Positions 1 to 8,630 of a DNA stretch of 64,000 nucleotides are shown in pieces. The position numbers and the translations under genes were made by a program. The DNA lies in contig OZ219749.1 of NCBI GenBank assembly GCA_964291335.2, forward strand, positions 186,001 through 250,000, read 5' to 3'. This stretch comes from G964291335 sp964291335 (GTDB lineage Bacteria > Chloroflexota > Dehalococcoidia > Lucifugimonadales > UBA3495). Within the stretch, counting starts at the first letter, position 1; each line of letters begins with the position of its first letter. The notes under the pieces were generated by a model. It saw only the letters and a program-made list of their open reading frames with translations, was not told the origin of the DNA and made no database searches.

Positions 1-588
1 GGCCCGGACTGGCAGCTAAGCCGCGATGAAATCCATGACGATTACCTGGCTTCCCCCAGTGAAGCCCGGGACATTCTGGAACAGGCCGGTATCCACTCCC
101 CGCTGCCGGTGGAACTGGCGGTGCCCAACCTGGGCCCCCACTACCTGGCTCTGGGCCGGCAGGCAGCTGAAGACCTGGAGAAGGTGGGCTTTGCCCCCAG
201 GCTGCGCCCGGTATCTCCTAACTACTGGAAGCGACATTTGGCCGGGCAGGAGCGGGATTTCCAGATTTCCCTGGGGCCGGTTCCGCCTCATCCCACCACT
301 AACGGATACCTGTACGCCCTGCTGCACAGCCAGGGACCCAGGAATATTATCGGCCATGCCGACCCCAAACTGGACCAGCTGATTGAACAGCAGGCCAGGG
401 AATTGAACCCGGCGCAGCGCCGGGAACAGTTGCTTGACCTGCAACGCCATGTCCTGAAACAGGGGTATATGTTCAGCCCGGTAACCGGGTCTTATCGGTG
501 GGTATTCAACTGGGACGTTAAGGACTTTTACCCCAATATGGCTCTGTCGGAATACCACTACTGGGCCGATGTGTGGCTGGAACGCTGA
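1..588 (+). CDS. Peptide ABC transporter substrate-binding protein, C-terminal part
   Basis: The frame is open from the left edge to a TGA at 586-588, giving about 195 residues of a protein whose start lies outside the window. The tail resembles solute-binding family 5 (oligopeptide/nickel binding, OppA/DppA type): a HADPKLDQLI segment followed by a helix with LNPAQRREQLLDLQRHV, then a closing YPNMALSEYHYWADVWLER. Such proteins are tethered outside the membrane and hand peptides to an ABC permease. The permease genes are not visible. A strong terminator follows 34 bases later, so this is the last gene of its transcript. The ligand cannot be deduced from this fragment. Confidence 0.8.
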   Translation, partial: GPDWQLSRDEIHDDYLASPSEARDILEQAGIHSPLPVELAVPNLGPHYLALGRQAAEDLEKVGFAPRLRPVSPNYWKRHLAGQERDFQISLGPVPPHPTTNGYLYALLHSQGPRNIIGHADPKLDQLIEQQARELNPAQRREQLLDLQRHVLKQGYMFSPVTGSYRWVFNWDVKDFYPNMALSEYHYWADVWLER

Positions 589-621
589 TCCCGAAAATAA
601 CAACCCTCTGGACTGATTCAA

Positions 622-668
622 GGGGAGTAGAGTTGCCGGATTTCCGGCAACTCTACTCCCCGGTTTTT
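622..668 (+). terminator. Rho-independent terminator
   Basis: A perfect 19-bp inverted repeat (622-640 against 643-661) is followed by GGTTTTT. It sits directly behind the substrate-binding protein gene and before the convergent DinB gene. Confidence 0.9.
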
Positions 669-797
669 AATGGCCTCATTGCCCCACAGCCAAAGCGTCT
701 GCGCTGCCACAAGGCCGGGAGGCGCGGGGCAATGGCGCGCTTCAGCCGGCCGAAACGTCCCGCCGGGGGCGGCAGAGGCAGACGGGACGCCGGGGTC

Positions 798-1334
798 TCA
801 ACCCGGCGTGCTGTAGTCCGGCGGAATGGCGCCGGCGCCCCGCTTCAGTCCTTTCAGATAGGCAATTTGACCCTGATGCTGAAAGAACTCAGCAATCAGC
901 TGCCGAAAAACGACGCCCACCGTCAGATTAGGCCGCCGCTGGCGGGGAACCAGGTCAAAATCCTCCGGCGTCAAGCTGCGCAGGTACTCCAGAGTGCCGG
1001 CGCGCACCGATTCACCGTAACTCAACAGCAGCGCCAGGTCAGGGGCCTGGAAATTCGCCACCTGTTCCGGCGTATGGCCGAAGCCATTATCCCGGGCCGG
1101 CAAACCGAACCTGGCGTGCCAGCCATCCCGCTCCCACAACTCCGGCTGCCCCTGGATGAAGAACTGAATCCACATATCTTCCACCCGCATGGTATGCCAC
1201 AACATCCAGCCAATAGGGTTGGCCTCCGCGCCGGGCTGCCAGGCCAGCTCCTCGGGCGTCAGGTCGTGCGCCGCCTCCAGCAGGAGCCGCTGCTCTACGT
1301 CCAGGGACGACTCGATAAACTCTTTTAACTCCAT
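798..1334 (-). CDS. DinB superfamily protein
   Basis: This 178-residue protein has the four-helix DinB/YfiT-like layout. A first metal-ligand histidine is in LWHTMRVEDMW (about residues 46-56), and a C-terminal helix carries HQGQIAYLKGL (about 149-159). In this fold three histidines usually hold one divalent metal. Members include thiol-dependent transferases and many of unknown function. Length is normal for the family. It is monocistronic and convergent with the upstream transporter gene. The substrate is unknown. Confidence 0.75.
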   Translation of the reverse strand: MELKEFIESSLDVEQRLLLEAAHDLTPEELAWQPGAEANPIGWMLWHTMRVEDMWIQFFIQGQPELWERDGWHARFGLPARDNGFGHTPEQVANFQAPDLALLLSYGESVRAGTLEYLRSLTPEDFDLVPRQRRPNLTVGVVFRQLIAEFFQHQGQIAYLKGLKRGAGAIPPDYSTPG

Positions 1335-1562
1335 AGTCGGCCTCCCTCAATAGCCCCTGGGTCTGGTCGCACAAAAAAGTCGGCTGCGGTGTTCCATTGC
1401 CTTAAATTTACCGCTCCGCCGGGGAACGCTTCTCGCCACATACCGAGCCATAAGCTGCTTCCGTTGATTCTAATGGCAAAACAACAGGGCTTCAGCCCCG
1501 GCCGACCAGTCCGCAGCACGAGGAGATACAACCTGCCGGGCTGCTGACAACCACCATTGCCG
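1335..1562. other. Intergenic, nothing recognised
   Basis: About 230 bases between RNase HI (1563) and the DinB start. The open frames here are short and lack family features. Confidence 0.5.
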
Positions 1563-2111
1563 CTATTTCCGCTTGTCGGGAGCCATCAAGCCTGGAACGT
1601 GCCGGCCCGCGGCGCCGGCCGGGTTATAGCCCGGATCCTCGGGCAGACCGGGCTGACGGGCAGCCTGCGAGGCCAACCGGTCGCAGCGTTCATTGTCCGG
1701 GTTGCCGGCGTGGCCCCGAACCCAACGGAATTCCACCTGGTGGCGGCCGCCCAGTTCCAGCAGAACCTGCCACAAATCAGGGTTATTGGCCCTTTCCCGT
1801 CGGTTCCGGAGCCAGTTATTGGCCTGCCATTTTTTGGCCCAGCCCTTCCTCAACGCATCCACCACGTACCGGGAATCGCTGTACAAGGTAACCTGACAAG
1901 GGCGCTTCAGGGCTTCCAGGGCCTTAATGACTGCCATCAGCTCCATCCGGTTGTTGGTAGTAAGCCGGTAACCGCCGCTCAACTCCCGGCAATGTTCGCC
2001 GCAGCGAATCAGAACACCGTAACCGCCGGGGCCCGGGTTGCCCAGGCAGGCCCCGTCAGTGTGAATTTCTATCCGGTCGGGCAAATCAACCTCAACTTTG
2101 CGTTGCGGCAA
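1563..2111 (-). CDS. rnhA: Ribonuclease HI
   Basis: This 182-residue protein cleaves the RNA strand of RNA:DNA hybrids (R-loops, Okazaki primers). The DEDD catalytic set is visible: Asp in IEIHTDGACLGNPGPGG (about 18), Glu in NNRMELMAVIKAL (about 58), Asp in LYSDSRYVVDAL (about 80) and the last Asp in GNPDNERCDRLA (about 145). The basic WAKKWQANNW stretch corresponds to the substrate-binding handle. A roughly 30-residue tail after the RNase H core is longer than in E. coli and has no recognised motif. It is single and faces away from pyrG. Confidence 0.95.
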   Translation of the reverse strand: MPQRKVEVDLPDRIEIHTDGACLGNPGPGGYGVLIRCGEHCRELSGGYRLTTNNRMELMAVIKALEALKRPCQVTLYSDSRYVVDALRKGWAKKWQANNWLRNRRERANNPDLWQVLLELGGRHQVEFRWVRGHAGNPDNERCDRLASQAARQPGLPEDPGYNPAGAAGRHVPGLMAPDKRK

Positions 2112-2505
2112 GGAAGCCGTGGCCGCCGTCTCAAGAAATACGGATTACAGCTTAACATAGATTAAAAGGGGGGGCAGGCTTCTGGTATTGCCAACATGCA
2201 TTTACATCTGTAGAATCAGGGACAGCAGGGGAATCAGCCTGCCGGGAGGTAGGGCCAGGCCCAGCCCGGAGTTTGCCGGGACGGGATGCCATGCCCCTGA
2301 CGCCGTTCCAACCGGCTCCCCAAATACGGCCGCTCCTGCGGCAAGCAGACCTGTCGCTGCGGCCAATGCCACTGCCACTTCGTCCCGGGAACCGGGCGTC
2401 CCCATCAGCCGGAGCAGCTCAAGGCCCGGACGGCAGCGCTGTACGCTGAAGGCAGCATGGCCGCCAGCAGCCGGATTCCGGGCAACAAGGCGGGACCCAC
2501 TTATA
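2112..2505. other. Intergenic upstream of pyrG
   Basis: About 400 bases. A minus-strand frame around 2202-2400 encodes an Ala-rich stretch but has no plausible start or family signature. No gene is called. Confidence 0.4.
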
Positions 2506-2511
2506 TAACCC

Positions 2512-2541
2512 TTGACACCGCCGCAAGCCGGTGAATATAAT
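2512..2541 (+). promoter_or_regulatory. Sigma-70 type promoter of pyrG
   Basis: TTGACA (2512-2517) and TATAAT (2536-2541) are both perfect consensus hexamers, separated by 18 bases. Transcription would start near 2548 and leave a leader of about 125 bases before the pyrG ATG at 2672. The hexamers also show that an ATG at 2531, which extends the pyrG frame upstream, is not the real start. Confidence 0.85.
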
Positions 2542-2671
2542 CAGAATCAGCGGTCAAGCCGCTGCCTTAACCTCTGGATTGGGTTTCCTCGTTTGTCGGT
2601 TTCGGCCGTTTGTACCGTTCCTGCTACACCTGAAGCCAACCGCTTGCCAACCTTGGATTTTTGCTTGCATC

Positions 2672-4312
2672 ATGCCCACCAAGTATATATTCGTTACCGG
2701 TGGAGTGGTTAGTTCAATTGGCAAGGGGATCAGCGTTGCCTCTATCGGCCGCATCCTCAAAAGCCGGGGCTTGTCCGTCTCCGTTGTCAAGCTGGACCCT
2801 TACCTGAACGTGGACCCGGGCACTATGTCGCCCTACCAACACGGCGAGGTGTTCGTTACCCGGGACGGCGGCGAGACCGACCTGGATTTGGGCCATTACG
2901 AGCGGTTTATTGACGTGGAGCTGACCCGCTCCTCTAATATTACCGCCGGCCAGGTTTACCTGAGCCTGATTGCCCGGGAGCGCCGGGGCGACTTTCTGGG
3001 CGGCACAATCCAAACAGTGCCTCACGTTACCAACGAGATTAAGTCCCGGCTGAAGGCGCTGGCCGAAGAGGCCAGGGTGGACGTGCTGGTGGTAGAAGTG
3101 GGCGGCACCGTCGGCGACATCGAAGGGCTGCCCTTCCTGGAAGCCATCCGGCAAATGCGCAAGGACGTGGGCCGCAGCAATGTCTGCTACGTGCATTTGA
3201 CCCTGCTTCCTTATATCGCCGCCGCCGAGGAATTGAAGACCAAACCCACCCAGCACAGCGTCAAGGAACTGCGCAGTATCGGCATCCAACCCGACGCGCT
3301 TATCTGCCGCAGCGATCTGCCGGTTTCCGACTCTATACGGGAGAAGCTCTCCCTGTTCTGCGATGTGGACGGCGAGGCGGTAATTCCCCTGGCTACAGTG
3401 GATAATATCTATGCGGTTCCCCTGATTCTGGAGGAGGCCGGCCTGGGAAGGTTCATAGTGGATCTGCTTTCCCTGGAGAGTCAGCCGCAAGACCTGACCG
3501 ACTGGGCGGAGATGGTAGCGCGGATGGGACAATTGACCGCTAAATTGCCCATTGCGGTGGTGGGCAAGTACGTTGAATACCCTGATTCGTACCTGTCGGT
3601 GCGCGAGGCGCTGCGCCATGCCGGCGTGGTAAATGACCGGGATGTGGAAATCCAGTGGGTTCACTCGGAGGATATTGAACGGCACGGGCCGGATATGTAC
3701 CTGAACAATGCGCAGGGCATTGTGGTTCCCGGCGGTTTCGGCCCCCGAGGCGTCGAGGGTATGATTGATGCGGTGCGGTATGCGCGCCGGCGTAATATAC
3801 CTTACCTGGGCCTGTGTCTGGGTATGCAGGTAATGGTAATTGACTGGGCCCGCGATGTGCTGGGGCTGGCCGAGGCCAATTCGGCGGAACTGAACCCGGA
3901 AACACCTCATCCGGTGATTCATATTATGCCGGAACAGCAGGCGGTAACCGACCTGGGCGGCACCATGCGCCTGGGCGGCTACCCTTGTCGCCCGCAAAAG
4001 AACAGCCGAACCATGCAGGCCTATCGGAATACCGAGGTTCTGGAGCGGCACCGACATCGCTTTGAGGTAAACAACCGCTACCGTGAATGCCTGGAGCAGT
4101 CCGGGATGATTATCAGCGGCCTCTCCCCCGACGGCAACCTGGTGGAAATCGCCGAGGTCGCAGACCACCCCTTTATGGTCGGGGTGCAGTTTCACCCCGA
4201 GTTTCAATCGCGCCCCAACCGGCCCCATCCTCTTTTCAGCGAGTTTATCGCTCAAGCCAGGCAGACCTATCGGGAGGGCGCCCAGCAGCCCCTTCCCCTG
4301 GATGCCGGCTGA
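2672..4312 (+). CDS. pyrG: CTP synthase
   Basis: This protein converts UTP, ATP and glutamine to CTP, the last step of pyrimidine nucleotide synthesis. The 546-residue product opens with MPTKYIFVTGGVVSSIGKG, the synthetase nucleotide-binding segment. The C-terminal class I glutamine amidotransferase half has the nucleophile elbow LGLCLGMQVMVI (Cys) and the catalytic pair in VQFHPEFQSRP (His, Glu). ATG 2672 is chosen because the protein then starts exactly where family members do; the 47 extra upstream codons overlap the promoter. The complete gene is typical of the family and is followed 49 bases later by the aldolase gene, so the two are probably cotranscribed. Confidence 0.97.
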   Translation: MPTKYIFVTGGVVSSIGKGISVASIGRILKSRGLSVSVVKLDPYLNVDPGTMSPYQHGEVFVTRDGGETDLDLGHYERFIDVELTRSSNITAGQVYLSLIARERRGDFLGGTIQTVPHVTNEIKSRLKALAEEARVDVLVVEVGGTVGDIEGLPFLEAIRQMRKDVGRSNVCYVHLTLLPYIAAAEELKTKPTQHSVKELRSIGIQPDALICRSDLPVSDSIREKLSLFCDVDGEAVIPLATVDNIYAVPLILEEAGLGRFIVDLLSLESQPQDLTDWAEMVARMGQLTAKLPIAVVGKYVEYPDSYLSVREALRHAGVVNDRDVEIQWVHSEDIERHGPDMYLNNAQGIVVPGGFGPRGVEGMIDAVRYARRRNIPYLGLCLGMQVMVIDWARDVLGLAEANSAELNPETPHPVIHIMPEQQAVTDLGGTMRLGGYPCRPQKNSRTMQAYRNTEVLERHRHRFEVNNRYRECLEQSGMIISGLSPDGNLVEIAEVADHPFMVGVQFHPEFQSRPNRPHPLFSEFIAQARQTYREGAQQPLPLDAG

Positions 4313-4361
4313 CTAACCGCCAGACCGGGAACCTTGAACCCTTGCAGGAAGCAGCGTTACT

Positions 4362-5021
4362 GTGAGATTGTTTCTCGATACCGCCAACATTGACGAAATA
4401 CGCGCCGGCGCCGAACTGGGCGTAGTAACCGGCATAACCACTAACCCTTCTCTGGCGGCCAGGGAAGGCATCGGCGGACAGGCCGGTTACCGGGCCGCCA
4501 TCCAGGAAATCGCCGATATTGTCGCCGGCCCCATATCAGTGGAAGTGGTCAGCCTGGACGCCGCCGGCATGGTGGCTGAAGGCCGCGACATCGCCGAGTG
4601 GATCCCCAACCCCTGGGTGAAGATACCCAGCACCGTCGAGGGGTTTAAGGCTATATCCGTTTTAGCCCGGGACGGCATAAAGGTAAACCAGACCCTTTGT
4701 TTCTCCGTCAACCAGGCGCTTCTGGGCGCCCAGGCCGGTTCCACCGTGGTAAGCCCTTTTGTGGGCCGGCTGGACGATGTCGGCCAGGAGGGTATGAACC
4801 TGGTAGAAGAAATAGTCGGCATCTACCGGCAGCAGGGCCTTGAGACTCTGGTTATGGCTGCCAGCATACGCCATACCCTCCATTGCACCCTGGCTGCCCG
4901 GGCCGGGGCCGATATTGCAACCGTACCTTTCGGAGTGCTGAAACAGATGGCGCAGCACCCCTTGACCGACGCCGGGCTGGCCCGTTTCTTGCAGGACTGG
5001 GAACAAGCCGGCAGCGCTTAA
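4362..5021 (+). CDS. fsa: Fructose-6-phosphate aldolase / transaldolase-like protein
   Basis: This 219-residue TalC/FSA-type protein starts with GTG at 4362. MRLFLDTANIDEIRAG and GITTNPSLAAREG are the family N-terminal signatures. The Schiff-base lysine is in NPWVKIPST (about residue 88). The short length matches the FSA/TalC subfamily rather than classical 300-residue transaldolases, so either dihydroxyacetone transfer between sugar phosphates or transaldolase activity is possible. It follows pyrG closely on the same strand. Substrate preference cannot be read from the sequence. Confidence 0.9.
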   Translation: MRLFLDTANIDEIRAGAELGVVTGITTNPSLAAREGIGGQAGYRAAIQEIADIVAGPISVEVVSLDAAGMVAEGRDIAEWIPNPWVKIPSTVEGFKAISVLARDGIKVNQTLCFSVNQALLGAQAGSTVVSPFVGRLDDVGQEGMNLVEEIVGIYRQQGLETLVMAASIRHTLHCTLAARAGADIATVPFGVLKQMAQHPLTDAGLARFLQDWEQAGSA

Positions 5022-5351
5022 CCCGAAATGGGGGCGCCCACCCTGCCGGGCCGGCCAAGTTTGCCGAATTAAAAACGACCGAGGTTTTTTGAGACGCAGC
5101 TACCGCTGCTCAAACGCATCGATTGCCGGAAACTTCGCCAACCAGCCTTCCTTTGCCAGGCCGGTCATCTTTCATCCTCCCGGCCAGCAGCGCTGCTGGC
5201 GGGCCTCGCCACCAGTCGGCGGAGAAGGGGCATTCCACGCAAAATACCGGGAGAGCGGGCGAAGAACCCGGTGCGGTTCGCCGTTTTCCGAATTGTCCGG
5301 CAATTTCACGGCAGGGCCAAACGGCCTTCCGCAAGAAACACTGAGGTGATG
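5022..5351 (+). other. rho leader region
   Basis: 330 bases without a convincing gene. They hold a weak hairpin with AAAAAC/GTTTTT arms (5071-5089), which may end the upstream transcript, and a GC-rich inverted repeat around CCAGCAGCGCTGCTGG near 5180-5200. A long leader is common for rho, which often represses itself by terminating in its own leader. Whether that occurs here is inference. Confidence 0.4.
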
Positions 5352-6647
5352 ATGACTACTATTGCCAAGCCGCCACTGATGGATGTAGCCGAGCTGGGAG
5401 CCAAGAATAAGGACGACCTGCTGAATCTGGCGCATGCGTATGGGTTTGATGAGGGAGTATCCCTGGACTCGCTGCGCCGCGAAGATTTGCTGAACCGGAT
5501 GCTCCACGCCTTTTCCGCCCAGCAAGCGCTGATTTCTTCGGGCATTCTGGAAATTATGGACGAGGGTTATGGCTTTCTGCGCCAGATTGCCTACCTGCCG
5601 GCTACCGGGGACGTCTATATCTCCCAGTCTCAAATCCGCCGCTTCGGCCTGCGTACCGGAGACACGGTAACCGGCCAGGTCCGCCCACCCAAAGAGGGGG
5701 AGCGCTACTTTGGCCTGGTGCGCGTGGAGAAGATTAACGGCGTGGAAACCGACCAGGTTCATACCCGTTTCCGGCCTCAGTTCGAGTACCTTACCCCCAT
5801 CTTCCCGCAAAAGCACGTGGTGCTGGAAACCGACAGCGCAAACCTCTCCACCCGTATGGTGGACCTGTTCGCGCCCATCGGGCTGGGCCAGCGGGGCCTG
5901 ATTGTTTCACCACCCAAGGCAGGCAAAACCACCATTCTCAAGCAGATTGCCCACAGCGTTTCCCAGAATATGCCCGAGGCGGTGCTGATGGTAGTGCTCA
6001 TCGGGGAGCGCCCTGAAGAGGTAACCGATATGCGCCGCGCGGTAGATGGCGATGTATTCGCCTCTACCTTCGATGAGTCGGTAGAGGAGCAGTGCCGGGT
6101 AGCTGAACTGGCCCTCGAGCGGGCCAAGCGGCTGGTGGAGAACCGGTTTGATGTAATTATCCTGCTGGACAGCGTAACCCGCCTGACCCGGGCCTATAAC
6201 CTGGCCGTTCCCACCAGCGGGCGAACCCTGTCCGGCGGCATAGACCCGGCAGCCCTTTACCCGCCCAAGAAGTTCTTTGGCGCCGCCCGCAATATTGAGG
6301 AAGGGGGCAGCCTGACAATCATCGGCACCTGCCTGGTGGACACCGGCAGCCGGATGGATGAGGTAATCTACGAGGAGTTTAAGGGAACCGGCAACATGGA
6401 ACTGCACCTGGACCGGAAGCTCGCTGACCGGCGTTTCTTCCCGGCGGTGGACATTGTCCGCAGTGGCACCCGCCGCGAGGAACTGCTCTATGACGAAAAC
6501 ACGATGAAGCAGATTTGGCTTCTGCGCCGGATGATTTCCCTGATTTCCAACGACGGCTCTACCAATGCCACTGAACGAGTGCTGGAGCGGCTGTCCAAGT
6601 ACCCCAACAACCAGGAGTTCCTGGCTAACCTGAACAAGGAAACCTGA
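5352..6647 (+). CDS. rho: Transcription termination factor Rho
   Basis: This hexameric RNA-dependent ATPase ends transcription. The 431-residue protein has, in order, an N-terminal Rho-N helix region (DDLLNLAHAYG), a cold-shock-like RNA-binding domain with YGFLRQIAYLPATGDVYIS, and the RecA-type ATPase core. The Walker A motif is SPPKAGKTTILKQIA and Walker B is DVIILLDSVTRLTRAYN; LSGGIDPAALYPPKKFFGAAR covers the Q/R-loop region. Two ATGs lie in tandem at 5349 and 5352. The second is 5 bases from GAGG (5343-5346) and is preferred. The gene is full length, so Rho-dependent termination operates in this organism. Confidence 0.96.
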   Translation: MTTIAKPPLMDVAELGAKNKDDLLNLAHAYGFDEGVSLDSLRREDLLNRMLHAFSAQQALISSGILEIMDEGYGFLRQIAYLPATGDVYISQSQIRRFGLRTGDTVTGQVRPPKEGERYFGLVRVEKINGVETDQVHTRFRPQFEYLTPIFPQKHVVLETDSANLSTRMVDLFAPIGLGQRGLIVSPPKAGKTTILKQIAHSVSQNMPEAVLMVVLIGERPEEVTDMRRAVDGDVFASTFDESVEEQCRVAELALERAKRLVENRFDVIILLDSVTRLTRAYNLAVPTSGRTLSGGIDPAALYPPKKFFGAARNIEEGGSLTIIGTCLVDTGSRMDEVIYEEFKGTGNMELHLDRKLADRRFFPAVDIVRSGTRREELLYDENTMKQIWLLRRMISLISNDGSTNATERVLERLSKYPNNQEFLANLNKET

Positions 6648-6787
6648 TTTCCCCGTAAGAGTTGCCCGGCCGGCCTTTGGGCTGCGTTTCAACCTTTCAG
6701 TTTACCCCGCGCCAACCACCCGGCTTGGGGCGTAGTATCATTGCCGGTGAAACGGCCTCCATTTGTCCAGTAGCCCGGAGAGTGCTT

Positions 6788-7570
6788 ATGCCGGACAACA
6801 AGATTCTGATTATCGATGATGAATGGGAATCGGCCATTGTAAAAGCAGTGCAGCGACGCTTGACTGAGGAAGGTTGGCAGACCATCATCGTCGATCCCCA
6901 GTCCCATTGGTCGATGGGCGACGAGTTTGCGGCGGCGGCCATTTACGCCATTGAAGAGGAAGGCCCCGACGGCGTGCTGCTGGACGTGCGTCTGGGCGAA
7001 CACCGGGACGACCAGTTCAAGGGCCTGGAAATTCTGCGGTATGTTGTAGAACATTATCCGGCGCTGCCAGTGCTGATGTTTACCCAGTACGCTCAGGGTC
7101 CATCCAGAGATACGGCGGTGCGGAGCGCATTGCGCTGGAATGCCCCGGTGGATTTTATCGACAAGCTGGCCAGCCCCGAGGAGGTGGTGCTCCGGCTGCG
7201 GCGCCTGATTGGTTCCAGCCCGGAGCTGATTCCCATCGGCGCATATCTGCTGGTGGACGTGGACGGCCAGGTAGTTTCGGCCCGGCGGGAACGGGATGGG
7301 CCCTTGATGCCGGTGCCGGATATTCAGGGAATGAAGTTCGACGTTTTCCGCGAATTGGCTGCCGCCTGGTATCGCAGCCCCGGGGAACTGGTCCCCTTCA
7401 GCCGCCTGGAACGCTATTCGGACGGGGAAGAGGCCCGGGCCTCCCTGCGGGTGCGCATCCGGGAAATCAAGGTGTCCATCGGCCGGGCCCTGGGCACAAA
7501 GCTGGGGGCCAACGACCTGATAATCAATGTGCGCGACCGGGGCTATCGGCTGATTCCGCCGCAGGTATAA
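6788..7570 (+). CDS. Two-component response regulator with winged-helix output
   Basis: This 260-residue protein starts at ATG 6788, since MPDNKILIIDDEW is the standard opening of a receiver domain. The acidic pocket is IDDEW and the probable phospho-acceptor Asp is in VLLDVRLGEHRDDQFKGL (about residue 60). A Lys near the receiver end is in FIDKLASPEE. The receiver is atypical, with an insertion after the phospho-Asp. The C-terminal part (about 175-260) fits an OmpR/PhoB-type winged helix, ending in INVRDRGYRLIPP. The partner kinase gene begins four bases after this stop. Confidence 0.85.
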   Translation: MPDNKILIIDDEWESAIVKAVQRRLTEEGWQTIIVDPQSHWSMGDEFAAAAIYAIEEEGPDGVLLDVRLGEHRDDQFKGLEILRYVVEHYPALPVLMFTQYAQGPSRDTAVRSALRWNAPVDFIDKLASPEEVVLRLRRLIGSSPELIPIGAYLLVDVDGQVVSARRERDGPLMPVPDIQGMKFDVFRELAAAWYRSPGELVPFSRLERYSDGEEARASLRVRIREIKVSIGRALGTKLGANDLIINVRDRGYRLIPPQV

Positions 7571-7574
7571 CCCA

Positions 7575-8630
7575 GTGCTGCTGCCCAACCTGAAACCCAA
7601 CCGTTCCTGGGCGCCGGCCAATGCCTGGGCTTTCCTCGGCAGCCTGGCGAAGTTGTCCCGCTTGCTGGCCTTCCCGCTGTTGGCCCTGGGCGTGGTTTCC
7701 CTGGCCCTGGCGCCGCTGGCAGGGTCTGTCCTGTTCGACCAACTTTGGGGAATCGAACCCCTCTCTTACATCGGCGGCGCCCTGCTCATCCTGGCGTTGA
7801 TGGTAACCACCGTCTCGTACATGGTGGCGGAAATGGCGCAGCGCCGGGAAGCGGAAATGGAAACCAACCGGAATATCGCCGAGCAGTGGACGCAGATCAC
7901 CCAGCAGTATTTTGAGCTGTTCAACCATGACCTGGGCCGTCCGCTGCGCCGCATTCTGGGCAAGGAACGGGAAATTCGGGAACTGCTGCAGGCCGGCAAC
8001 CGGGAAATTCCGCCGGCAGTGCGCGAACTGCTGGATGAAATTGAAGAGCAGACCCCCAGCTTCCGGCTGATGATGTCTAATATTCAGGTATTGATTGAAC
8101 TGGAAACGCCCAATACCGGCGAATCCCTGCACGCAGTAGAACCGGCCGAAGTGGTGCGCCGTATCATAGACCGCTACAGCCTGGTGGCCGCCGATGCCCA
8201 CAAGCAGATTGTCTGGTGGTCGGAGCCGGCGGATTTCGGCATTGTATATTGCGACAGTTCGGCCATTGAGCATATAGTCGCCAACCTGGTGGACAACACG
8301 GTGCGCTATGCCGAGAGCGCGGCGGAAATCAGCTTGACCAGAGACGAGGAAAACTTCTACATTCGGGTGTGGGACGACGGGCCGGGCATCGCCAGCCGGT
8401 ATTTGCCTTACCTTTTCGACCGGGGCTGGACGCCGGAGGTGGCCCGCCGAGAGGAGCGCACCAGCTCCGGGCTGGGCCTGTTCATCGCCCGAACCCTGGC
8501 AACCCGCTACGGCGGCAACCTGACGGTTACCAGCATCGCGGCGCCAGACCCATACCACCATACCGCCTTCCTGGTTACCCTGCCGTTAAGCAGCCCCAAA
8601 CCGGCGCATCCGGCGGAGAACCCTGGATGA
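7575..8630 (+). CDS. Membrane histidine kinase
   Basis: This 351-residue kinase starts with GTG at 7575, four bases after the regulator stop. Two membrane segments lie at about residues 17-48 and 57-75, with almost no extracellular loop between them, so any signal is probably sensed in the membrane. The H-box is FELFNHDLGRPLRRILGK (His about 117). The ATPase domain has the N box in IVANLVDNTVRYAE, a G1 box DDGPGIA, an F box YLFDRGW and a G2 box SSGLGLFIA. It ends in an ATGA overlap with the next lipoprotein gene. Confidence 0.88.
   Translation: MLLPNLKPNRSWAPANAWAFLGSLAKLSRLLAFPLLALGVVSLALAPLAGSVLFDQLWGIEPLSYIGGALLILALMVTTVSYMVAEMAQRREAEMETNRNIAEQWTQITQQYFELFNHDLGRPLRRILGKEREIRELLQAGNREIPPAVRELLDEIEEQTPSFRLMMSNIQVLIELETPNTGESLHAVEPAEVVRRIIDRYSLVAADAHKQIVWWSEPADFGIVYCDSSAIEHIVANLVDNTVRYAESAAEISLTRDEENFYIRVWDDGPGIASRYLPYLFDRGWTPEVARREERTSSGLGLFIARTLATRYGGNLTVTSIAAPDPYHHTAFLVTLPLSSPKPAHPAENPG

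Noticed and set aside
2531..2671. Upstream extension of pyrG from an ATG at 2531.
   Set aside because: It overlaps the -10 hexamer and would precede transcription start; homologues begin at MPTKYIFVTGG.
2714..4255. A 513-codon open frame on the minus strand opposite pyrG, and similar long frames opposite rho and other backbone genes.
   Set aside because: They mirror well-supported genes, lack ribosome sites and encode His/Gln/Arg-rich sequence without any motif. They are a by-product of GC-rich codon use.
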